NCBI GenBank assembly: GCA_000708835.1 | Contig: DF237020.1 | Coordinates: 124,001-188,000 of the forward strand | DNA: 64,000 bases | Direction of reading: 5' to 3' | Source: Klebsormidium nitens | Lineage: Eukaryota; Streptophyta; Klebsormidiophyceae; Klebsormidiales; Klebsormidiaceae | Shown here: positions 22,316-33,259 of the stretch, piece by piece | Numbering within the stretch: position 1 is the stretch's first letter | How the letters are laid out: each line of letters begins with the position of its first letter | Program-made: the position numbers and the translations under genes | The notes under the pieces: model-generated | Told to the model about the DNA's origin: nothing | Database searches by the model: none | Seen by the model: the letters and a program-made list of their open reading frames with translations, nothing else

Positions 22316-25300
22316 ATGGGTGGAGGCGGAAGCAAGGTCGATGCAATGGCGGTAGTCAACTCCTCCGTTGACTTTCGACCTCCAATGGGGCCCCCTAGTG
22401 CTGACAACCCTTTGGTCTACTTTGACATCAAGCTGGGGCGCTATGGCGATGCCAAGCCGCTGGGCCGCATTGTGATGGAGGTGTGTTCCTGCTTGCGTAT
22501 ATCTGGGCGAAGAACAGAATGGGTGCAATTCAATTGGAGCAAATGGTCATGTATCTCTGGCGGCCCCACATTCCTCCTTCAGCTCTTGTGTCAGGCAGTG
22601 GCGTCGATTGAATGTGATGCATGTGCGCTTCCAATCAGCAATGGATGCTAGTGCTCATGATGGTGGATGTACTGATCGAGTCCTCTGATTAATGATCATT
22701 TGCCCACTTCCTTCAAGGTAGCACCGTCGAAGCTAGACAAAAAGCTAGACAAATGTAAAGAGTGCACCGCACCTCGAATCCACAAGTACATGGGATTTAA
22801 GGGCCCCGCTTTCACATGGAGCAATGTGGCGCCACAATATCATCTTCGAGGGGGTTCTGCTTTGCATGTTGGCCCTAGTTCCTTCTGGTGTTCAGGTGGT
22901 GATCTGCGAAGAAGTAGAACAGGAAGAAGTTGGAGTTAGCACTGGTTGTTGAGTCTGACTTCCTCTGGTCATGTTTCTAGGCTGATCATATTGGAGGATT
23001 GACTTCGGGTACCAGGGTGGAAGAATAGCACTAGGAACTAGCCACCTTCTCCATGTTGTCATAGTCACCCCGGCTGGGCATTCCCAATCAAATATGTATG
23101 CGCAGTTTGAACCTTAACAAGATTTCCATGCAAGTGAAGTTTCAATCTATGTACTACTGCTCCACATTCCAAGGCGGAACGAAATCTCAAAGCTTGCACC
23201 ATCCTTGATGCAGTTGAAGGCGGACGTTGTGCCTGAGACGGCGGAGAACTTCCTCCAGCTTTGCCAGCGGCCTGAGGGGCAGGGTTTCAAGAACTCAAGG
23301 TTTCACCGCGTTATCCCCACCTTCATGTGCCAAGGTAAGCCATCTTTCTCACGGTTCTCAACGCCAGGTCAGATCGAAAACCACTTGCGTTAGTCATTGA
23401 TGTCCTTCCTCATAATTTTCTTGTCCCCGGCCTTAGGAATCCTCTCATTCTGCATGGAAACCTGTACCCCCTTAGTCTCTACCCTTTGATGCATGAGTCG
23501 CCTGGAGTCTGCGACCTTAAGTTGACTGGCGAGAAGCAATGCTCTTCGTTGAGTCCTCGCTTTTGTCGCCCATAAGGAGACATGTTAGCAACAAGATGTC
23601 ATTGCTGCAGGTGGTGACTTCACCAACGACAACGGCACTGGGGGCCGCTCCATCTATGGGAACAAGTTCCCTGATGAGAACTTCATCCTCAGGCACGTTG
23701 GACCTGGTGAGAGGTCAGCTTTGGTAATCTCGCAAGATTGCAATATCTGACCGAGCAGCATCTTGACCGCCGGGCATAGAACCTCTTCCATAGATCTCTT
23801 TCAGCTCAACCGGTGAGAAATGCTTGCAGGCTCGGATTATTTTTATGGATAGTTATTCCCATCGTCAGAACGGAGTATTCGACGAATTGGCGTTCTTGAT
23901 CCACACTTTTTCCCTTGCAGGCATCCTTTCCATGGCAAACGCTGGCCCAAACACCAATGGATCGCAGGTAAAGCGCCAAGGATTGTTCCAGTGAAGATTT
24001 GTTTCGTCAGCAAAGACAATTTTTAAGAATGTCGTATGCTTTTACCGGCTGTGCAAAAGCCGTGGAAAGCTGTTGCCCTCACTTAGCTGTGCTACGTCAG
24101 CATATCGTGTTGTCATCTTTCGTTTTGCAAAGAACCGGATATCTTCGCAATGGATTAAAGATCTTCGTGCTACAGTAGGTTCTCAGGGTTTTCTGCTCAT
24201 CAAAGAAGAAAGCAGAGGCAGTATATTAGCAATTTCACAATGTTGAGCCTCCGCTTCGAGCTGTCAGCTTTGTTCTCTTGTTCGGAGTACTCGACTAAGC
24301 TTGTTTCTGTCTCTCGTTGCACAGTTTTTCCTCTGTGTTGCTGCTACACCTTGGTAAGGCTTCTGTCTAAGTCTTGCCCGTTGATTCTAATTGCTTGGCG
24401 CCAGATGCGCTTGAAAGAGCATGTGCCACTTGAAGTTGGTTTCTCCTCATGTTTCTTGAATGAGGTTCCATTTGACGAATTTTTCGCACCAATTGAACTC
24501 TCTCAAGCTTGTGTCCTGCGTCTGATGCTAACATCAAGATCTGGGCGTGCATGATTGGCCACGAAACTAACCAAGTGCTCATGCTACAGGTTGGACAACA
24601 AGCACGTGGTCTTTGGACAGGTCGTGGACGTAAGCACAACCGCTTTCGGGCTCTTGTTGTCTCTTACAGAGTGCCAAAGTCGGCCAAAAGAAGTTGTCCA
24701 TGTAGTGTGAGAAGTCCAAGAGACGCAGAAGGATTTTCATGACGGCAAACATTCGTACCTTTCAATTGCAGCAGACAGACAAACACGGTGTCGCGAACGG
24801 CTCTTCTAGATTTTAGAGCGCTTGCGTAATTCTTTTTTTCCCTGAAAGAGATGAGCTTACGAAGGATCAAGGCGTAATACGGACTGGAGCCTGTGTTGAC
24901 GCCTTATGGATCATTTCGTCTTCGGAACTGTCTCTTGTTCACGCTGCTGTGACCACCACTGCAGGGTTACAACGTCGTGAAGGCAATCGAGGCTCTCGGC
25001 AGTAGGAGCGGGGACACGTCCGAGGTACGTTCTAGCTGCTCTTGCTGCTAGGTCGAACGGACGCCTGGTTTGAGGGAGAACAGTTGGGTTGGCTTAAAGC
25101 AATCACCAATTCTTCTCGACCTTTCTACTGAGATTCGATGTGAAGCCTGTTACGTATTGACAAGCTGCAGAGCGGAAATAATACGACAGAACTTGGACCG
25201 ACAAGTATTTGAAGAGATCTGCAGAAAAGAAGCCCACTCTTTCGGCGCTTTGATCTTTCAGCTTTGGTGGCACGTGCAGCCGGACCTGGCAAACGATGTA

Positions 25301-26535
25301 GAAACAAGTGCCTAGGATGCAGCGCGACGTTTGATATTCCAACTCGAAGCATCTGAGCGCTACGTTTGACTGACATTCTTGAACCGTTTGGATTTCGTAT
25401 CCATTGACGATTCCGGAATTAGTGTTCAGCAGGAGAGCTCGGTGTAGGTCATTGCCCCTGCAAAGCCGCAACTCATCGATCCGTGGGCCTTCGTAAGTAA
25501 GCGTACATAGCTTCTCTACTCCTCCCACACTCTCTAACCACTGAAAAGCCTTACCTTCTGAACAACAGGACATCATGATTGCCGACTGCGGTGTCGTTTC
25601 CGCCACAACTGCGCGCGCGTCGTCGGCCGTCGCCCCCAGAGTGGCAGCCCCGGTTAGATCCGCGGCCCCCACTTGGGCGAAGCATAGCCTGAGCGGAGCA
25701 GCTTCAGCGGCAGCGGCTGACGTTGCCAGGCGGGGCAAATGTGCGCCCGTTCGCACGCACACGATCCAGACTGTCCGCCAAAACGCTCCGGGAACAGCTC
25801 GGTTCATGCCGGTCGGAACGGTGGCATCGAGGGGGACAAACAACATGGTGAGCCTCCTTTCCAGAACAGTTTGGGTGGTTCAGATTGACCCGCTGGACGT
25901 GGGTTTATACGGGTTGTCTGTGACTTGTTGCATCCGACAACGATCCCGACGATCGCTGCGATGCTGAGTATCCTGCGGAAGGACTTTGTGACTTAGAGTT
26001 GCCGGCCTGGACCCCGGCTCCTTCCAGTGCTCCCCGCATCAACAATCGACTTCGACCGTAACTTACGAGTTTGCCCTCGTTCCGCCTATAATAAGCAGAG
26101 GCGGGTTCAGCTCGGCCACTCGCGATCTACGTCGTCCTTTCCATGGGTTCTGTGAGCGTAATGTGCCGGTGCCAAGTGCGTAAAGTGCTCCGTGCCTACG
26201 AATTGCGGTTCGATAGTTCTTGAGAACGGGGCCAGTCTTCTGCGCCATGTCTACGTCAGCCCACATTTTCCCGTTCCAAACATCCTGCCGAGACAAATGG
26301 CCGACCACGAACCCGTGCGTCTTTGAGACTGTCACGTGCACTTTACGGCGTCGGCTCACATTTGTCGCTCTGTTGCACTCTTACGGCGTCGCAAACTTTG
26401 CGACCCTGACTTGGATCTTAGGTCACCAGATGTCCTAGCGGTGCTGAAATGCCCTCTCTTCCTCTCCTTGTGCAGACGAGCACAGTGGTCGCCAATGTAA
26501 GAATGCCCATCAGGTCATTGACCTTCGCAGGTTGA
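22316..26535 (+). CDS. Cyclophilin-type peptidyl-prolyl isomerase with basic C-terminal tail
   Basis: Nine exons: 22316-22480, 23214-23334, 23611-23706, 23921-23967, 24325-24353, 24590-24629, 24965-25024, 25569-25847, 26476-26535 (298 residues). It catalyses cis-trans isomerisation of prolyl bonds. The cyclophilin fold runs from [11 protein letters not shown] to MIADCG. Active-site residues of the family are all visible: FHR (Arg), FMCQGGDF (Phe, Met, Gln), [15 protein letters not shown], and WLDNKH (Trp, Leu, His). It should therefore be active. The N-terminus MGGGGSK fits an N-myristoylation signal. After MIADCG comes a tail of about 110 residues rich in Ala, Arg, Ser and Val and poor in acidic residues, ending in a separate small exon encoding [19 protein letters not shown]. 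The next gene downstream is a tandem paralogue with the same exon pattern. The start ATG is the first in frame after stops and after a possible acceptor. Confidence 0.9.
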
Positions 26536-27392
26536 CCATGGTGCAAGGCACAATTTTGTCAGATGCAATCAGTTGTGAGGCAACCATAGACTTAGTAAAA
26601 CAGGGTTTCTAACGACCCGCGTTGAGTTGGTTATCTGAAATCAATTCGTCAATTTTGATCGACTTGCGGCAGCGCTGATAACACAATAGCATTCTCAGAT
26701 CCTCTATGTGTTCGATGTGTGTCTCCAAGACCTGTGTCTCCTGCCTTTCATTGTAGCATGTTGCCATGTTAAACATCAATATAAGTCAAGTCTGTATGCG
26801 CCGTGGTATAACAGGGAGATGCCAACGACGAGTTGGTTGTTGCATTATTTTTATGCACGCTCTATGAGAAGCTCGTGGCAGTAATCACCATGCACGTTGA
26901 CCAGATGGCAGTCGTTAAATCTGCATCACCAAACTACTTCACCGGAGTCAATAAACTTGAGGGAACACGTTCTTCATATTGGATCTTGCATGGTCAGATT
27001 TGTAGATGTCGAATGGCTATTCTATATGGTATGCGAGTAAAAGCGTCCCAAAAGCGTCATGGCTTCAAAGTTCAGATATCTTAGAAGTGAAGATATTTGA
27101 TAGATATCTGTCCGACGTGTGTTCGTTGCAACCGTCGATGCCCTCCGAACGTCGTTGGCCGATTATCCCTGCAAACAGAAACCGTCCGATAGAAATTTTC
27201 CTTCTTGGACGTTTCCGATGAATGCAATGTTGAGCCAGATCCTTTCCTGGCTAGGCCCATGAAAACTTGAAGTTGCAGGTTGCAGCATTTGCAACTGAAA
27301 GAAACCCCTTGCAGGACGCATCTTGTGACGCTTTTTAGGAGCCAAGAACTGCACAACGGCTCCTTTCTGTGCGCAGGTACTATCCAGCAGCC
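26536..27392. promoter_or_regulatory. Intergenic region upstream of the Ycf3-cyclophilin gene
   Basis: About 860 bases between tandem genes. A good acceptor (TGTGCGCAG) ends at 27376, only 16 bases before the Ycf3 ATG. A 5' exon, either an untranslated leader or a transit-peptide exon, may therefore lie here. I could not identify a coding 5' exon with transit-peptide character. Confidence 0.4.
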
Positions 27393-30300
27393 ATGCCTCG
27401 CTCTCAGAAAAATGACAACTTCATTGACAAGACGTTCACCATTATCGCGGACATCCTGTTGCGCACAATGCCGACGAGCTCCCGCGAGAAGGAGGCATTT
27501 GCGTACTACAGGGACGGCATGTCTGCGCAGGCTGAGGGCGAGTATGCAGAGGCCCTGCAGAATTACTACGAGGCGATGCGCCTAGAAGTCGATCCCTATG
27601 ACCGCAGCTACATCCTGTACAACATCGGGCTCATTCACACCAGCAACGGCGAGCACACGAGGGCGCTTGAGTACTACTACCAGGCGCTGGAGCGAAACCC
27701 TGCACTGCCGCAGGCGCTGAACAACATTGCAGTGATTTGCCACTACAGGGGCGAGCAGGCAATTGAGCAGGGCGAGCCCGAGCAAGCGGAGTCACTCTTT
27801 GACCAGGCGGCCGAGTACTGGAAGCAGGCGTTGAGCCTCGCCCCAACCAATTACATGGAGGCGCAGAATTGGCTGGTGGTCACGGGGCGGTCCAACCCGG
27901 GGGAGAACATGTCGTCAGGCACTCTGAGGGCTAGGGCTAATTTCAGCGAGAGAAACAGCAATGAGTTCAAGCTGGACGGCATGAAGACTGATGCCTTCAC
28001 GGGGGCTGCGGACAACGCACCGGTAGACAGGAAGTCTGTAGACTACCAGCCGCCGTTGGGCCAGCCAAACCCCGAGAACCCTGTTGTGTTCTTGGATGTC
28101 AAGCTGGGACGTGGAGACGGGAAGCAACTTGGACGGATCGTTATTGAGGTAAGGAAATTGGCGACCACGTGTATTCGTGCAATGCTGTGGCGCTGAGCTG
28201 TTCTTGTTATTACAATCTTATATATGGCCAAAGCTTGATTTTCGAGGCATTTTGAAAGGGGTTGATATCTTATGTCAAACTTGTGAAGGGGATTTATGTT
28301 TGGGCTGGCCGGAAAGTGCATGGCCTAATCTCAATCTAAGTGATGAAGACACTCAGCAATCGGATTGTCATTACCACCACCTTCTATAGTGACGAGCTTT
28401 TTGGTGCACAACATGTTCAAAAGTCCTCTTCTGAAGAGAGCCAGCTCTGCTGTGTCAAGTGTCTAGGTTTCTGTTTCCTCATCAAGTGTATCACCCACTG
28501 CGCGTAAGGAAGCCTCTCATTTATGTATCCTCACAAAGGCCAGTGAATATTTACCTGTCTGTTTGGAGACGCCCCTTCTCTATCACCAATTTAGGGGACA
28601 TTTTGATTCTACTGGTCTCGCTTCCTTGCAGTTGAAGAAGGACGTCGTCCCCAAGACTGCGGAGAATTTCCTCCAGCTGTGCCAGCAGCCGGCGGGTCAG
28701 GGTTTCAAGGAATCAAGGTTCCACCGCATTATCCCCGGCTTTATGTGCCAAGGTAAGAGGTTCTTGGTGGAAGGTGGACGCACATGTACCCTGACTAATC
28801 CCAGATTGTGTATTTTTCTGCATCTCCAGCAATTTGATGAATGTAAGAAGTCCCTTTGGAAACTGCAATGATTCTTGCGGAGTAACCTTATGATGGACAA
28901 ACTTGACTTACCACGAGATGGCTGACAGAATAAGTTTAATTAATGTCAAGAATGTGTCTTATCCTTTTCAGGTGGGGACTTCACGGATGACAATGGAACG
29001 GGCGGTCGCTCCATCTATGGCGACAGCTTCCCGGACGAGGACTTTTCTCTGAAGCACACCGGGCCAGGTACGGTTTTTTTCTTGTCTCCTGTCAGTTTAT
29101 CTGCACCAGTTCACTTGTTGACGAGTCTTCTTTCATGCAGATCAGCCTCGCCTCAGCAGATTTGGGTCCAGAGCCATTTTGACACTTGACTCGCATGGTC
29201 CAGGTGGAGGTCATAGCTGTTGTTGCGGCAGATTCGGCATGCATTTGCAGGTTTCGTATTTGCCTCAGCGGTGCAAGTTCACACCTGTCCTCCTGTCTTG
29301 CAATTGACTTTCTGCCTGTTGTTGCTCAGCAGTCCTGTGATGACATTATCCTAAAGTTCATGGTATAGTCATCTTACTGGGACACTCATGGTTCGTTTGG
29401 ATTTCAGGGTGTGGGTAGTGTGCGGCGCAGGTTACTTTCCGGATTTACGTTGCAGTGTTACTTGAATGCTCATTACTACATTAGCTTAGTATAACCTCTC
29501 TTAAGAAACACAGTTCTGCGGCTCCTTGTGCAGGTGTTCTGTCTATGGCGAATGCTGGACCTGACACCAATGGGTCCCAGGTAAGCCTGTTTGCACCATT
29601 ATAAAAAGTACAGCAATTGGTCAATTGGAATCGAAGCTATGGTCCGAGTTGCGTGGCAAGTTTGATCATTCTCACTGCAAATTATTTATCTGAATCTGTT
29701 TGGTCAAAGTCATGCAACAGAGCGTCGGAAGCTCTGGAAAAGCACAGGCTTGTAGCAGAGAAGCAGGCCCGGTTTAATTTGAGAGAAGCAAGGTAGAATA
29801 AGCTCTAAGATAGGCCGTCGAATGGTTAAAAAGTTTAACAAGGGCATGGGGAGGCTGTTTCTGACCTCTCGCCGCTGCCTTGTCGGATTGTATTGAGAAA
29901 AACGCACAACTTTCGTTTCTAAACTGTTTTTCTGACTGCGCAGTTCTTCCTCTGCGTTGCCTCGACGCCTTGGTAAGCATCGTTCAAAGCCTGAAGTAAT
30001 TGACATGCACCATTGACGAGTGGGGCTTCCTGTAGTGGCCAAAAGTCGTTTCCCGCACTCTCCGACTGCTCTTTGAGGCAGCCCATCTCCCATTTGCAGC
30101 CATGTGCAGATTCATGTAGTCATGAGCAGTCAGAGTTTTGGCCACTTCGGCACCCGCTATGAAGTATGTCTCAGGACCGGTTCTCATGGTCATTCGACAC
30201 TCTCTCCTAACATTGCAGGTTGGACGGAAAGCACGTCGTCTTCGGGCAGGTCATTGAGGTAAGGAACCTGCCTCGCATCGCTCTGAGGGTTGTTCCAGCA

Positions 30301-32001
30301 GACGACGCTTTCATTTAATGCTCGTAATTCTCAAGTAGTGACGGATCACTTATAAACTGTTACGAGCAAGAGCGAGATCTAGTCTTCATGGGGCTTTGGT
30401 GTTCGTCATCAGACACGTGGCATCCAAGCGGCCCCCATTTTTGAGAGCAAAGCACGTGAAAGGCCGTGCTGACGAGTCGGGGCACCTGTATTCGCTGCCC
30501 TTAGTCTCCTCGTTTCAAGGAGGTGAAAACGAAAGGTCTGCGATTCATTTTTACAAGAAGGAATGAGGGCCTAGATTTGCAGGTATACTCTTAAGTTGGT
30601 GATCCCCTGAAGATCCACAGAGGTTCTAGTTCTGCTACGTTTTGGAGTGTCATGGTCTTGATTTTCAACTCGAATCTGTAACGCGCAGGGCTACGAAGTC
30701 GTGAAGGCGATCGAGGCCATTGGGAGCCAGAGCGGGGAGACGTCCGAGGTAGGACCTTTTGCGGAATCATTGTTGTCACGGCTTCTTTTATGTGGGGTCA
30801 AAGGGTTTGCGGATCCTCGCGCCCTCTGAATCTTTGGACGACGTCAGCCTCTGGCCGAATATGGTCGTATCGGACACAGTTGCCGAAAAAGTTCCTCAAG
30901 GCCGGTCCGTTTTACAAGACCATCGCACTCATGCCTGCTCCAGAGCACGGGCAACGAAGTGCATCCGTCACTTGATGCACAATCTATCCTATTCCCTATT
31001 TTTCCCTCTGTGTCTACCAAAAGGTCTGCTTTCTTGGTCTTGAAATGAAGCCTTTGCAAGGACCCAGATCACCACTTCTTGTTTTCCACGTTGAATCTCG
31101 AAGCGCTCGATCACGGCACAGCCGCTGTTTGCCGCCCCCACTCGCCAGTAGTATGTGGGTGATTAAGTTGACCCGCCTCCGCATCAAGTAGGGCAAACTT
31201 TGCAAGATATCTTTACATCTCGGATCGTGTCAGCTCGTCACGGCCGTCAGCTCCCATCTCTGTGTCCAATCTGTTGCCCGCTTAGCACACCGTCCCTTGC
31301 TTTCAGGACGTCATGATTGCCGACTGCGGCGTCGTGTCAGCCAAGGTCACGGCCCACGTGGTCGCCCCTGCGACGCTCCCGCGGGCCCCGCTCCGTTCGG
31401 CCCCTGTCTCCCCAGCCTGGGCGAGGTCATCTCTGGGTGGAGCCGCTTTCCAAACGGCTTCGGATGTTGCCCACGGTGTTCGGACGGGGGTTGTTCCTAG
31501 GGCGGCGGTCCGAACGTCCGCTCCTAGGGTGGCCCGGTTCGTGCCGGCGGTGGTTGTTGCTGCCGGGACCGCGCCTCAGTTGGTGAGCCATGTAACTCTC
31601 AAGTCTTCGAAAGATTATTGCCATGAGGAGTAGCAGCGACACTTACCCCAAAAGCTGAACTCGGATTTAACGATGCTCCGCACCCTTTGATAGCTTAACT
31701 CCCTGGCTATTCCCACCCGTCCCTGGGCTTCGGTATATACCTTCATGGCGCTTAATCTTAATGAGTCCGACCGAAATGTTTCATTCGGAACCGTTGAAAA
31801 ATGAACGAGCACAAGCCACCACTTTGTTTGCGGATTTCAGCTGCTTAACTTCACTTTTGTGGCCGGAATATTTGCGACTCGGACAACTTCTTTCGTCTGG
31901 TCACGCAGGGTGGTGCGCTGATTTCTGCTGCGTTTCTCTTGCAGGCGCGCTCGTTTGTTGCTGGAGCCAGGATGCCCGTTCGAGCCTTCGCCTTTGCATA
32001 A
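27393..32001 (+). CDS. Ycf3 (PSI assembly TPR protein) fused to cyclophilin
   Basis: Nine exons: 27393-28148, 28632-28752, 28972-29067, 29534-29580, 29944-29972, 30219-30258, 30689-30748, 31307-31582, 31945-32001 (493 residues). Residues 1-167 match full-length Ycf3: [71 protein letters not shown] and YMEAQNWL, with three TPR units. Ycf3 is a thylakoid assembly factor for photosystem I and is normally plastid-encoded. A roughly 60-residue linker leads to a cyclophilin domain (about 228-400) with [26 protein letters not shown] and WLDGKH intact, so it is likely an active prolyl isomerase. A basic, Ala/Pro/Val-rich tail (about 90 residues) ends in VRAFAFA. Ycf3 and the start of the cyclophilin lie in one uninterrupted exon, so the join does not depend on a splice prediction. 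No transit peptide is visible at this ATG; an upstream exon joined at the acceptor ending at 27376 might supply one. Confidence 0.9.
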
Positions 32002-33259
32002 CGAGTGCACCATGGATTATAAATTGGACATATGATACGGGCCTCTGAAGTCATAGGTTTTCGTACCCGTCCACGTTGAGGCGTCATTTGGTCTCGCATA
32101 GAAGCACAAGTTGTGAAGCAACCACAAGGTTGTCTAGAAGTTTGCAGATTATTTCGTACATGAGGGTTGCATGAGAACATTGCGTGCAGGAGATGTTTGG
32201 TCAGGCGCTGAATTGGGGGCCCCGGATCCAGAATTATTCGCTTCAACATTGTATTGAAAATCTCGTCGGCATGGCCGGCCAGGCTAATCAATCCGACGGA
32301 CTCACCGACCAATTAAGGCTCAGTGGTTTGTAGGACGACTGCAACTGCACGCACAACTCCAAGATCTGCATGCATGCATGGAAACTCCTCATCCGGAATG
32401 CATTACTTTCGGAGCTGGCTATTGCGCAGCGCATGTCATGCATCTAGGTAACATGCACGCCATGGCGTGCAGCTCGCACCTTTCCAAATATTCAAAGCTG
32501 TCTGATGATTGATCGTACATATGTTTAGAGCTTTGTTCCGTCATGCGGTCGATCAATTCTCACATGGTCACGCATGCAAAGGATCGTGCATATCTTGTGA
32601 ACGGGTACATGGTGCGCAGGTAAGATCGTTTATAAGAGTCTGGGCCGTTGAGACAATTATCAAATTGCGCATGGATGTACTGCACTTGCCGCCATGTGGA
32701 CTAGCAACGCCACGATCGAAAGATTTCACGTGCACGGGGAATCGCACATCCGCATGAAGGACCACCGGCAACGTTTTAATCTCGGCGCCTTCCAGGAAAG
32801 ACTTCGCTTAGGTGGGACCGTAAGGATGCATCTGACATCTCCAGGCTATCACGTTCATTTTCATGGCTTACACAAGCCACGTTCCGCTTCCTCCCAAGCA
32901 TAAAGTTCAGTGCATTTCTCTGCAAATAGAAAATGAATTCCTCATGAGAATCAATCACGATCTTCCTGTCTGTAACGAGCAAGATTCAGATTACGGAAAT
33001 CGAGTGACGAGTTCGACATCAAGAGAGACTGCCACAGATGGTTCGCAGAAGACCAAAGCAGGAAAGTGGACTGGTGACAAGCCTGAACATCTCAAACATG
33101 GCCGTGGCTGATAAGCAGCTCCTCCATTGCAAGCTCATGAAACGCAGGAAACTCATCACCTGACACGTAGCTTCCAAGACGCTTGAGCAATAGCTTCGAT
33201 TCCTGGGCCTACCTTAGATTCCCGTGGTGTCTCGCCAAACAGGGGTGCGTCGACGATCG
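32002..33259. other. Convergent 3' intergenic region, Ycf3-cyclophilin / AXR1
   Basis: About 1.26 kb with both 3' UTRs. It is rich in TGCATG/CATGCA-type words (for example around 32369-32385 and 32425-32480). No convincing coding sequence: an 82-codon frame at 32863-33111 has no family signature. Confidence 0.45.
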
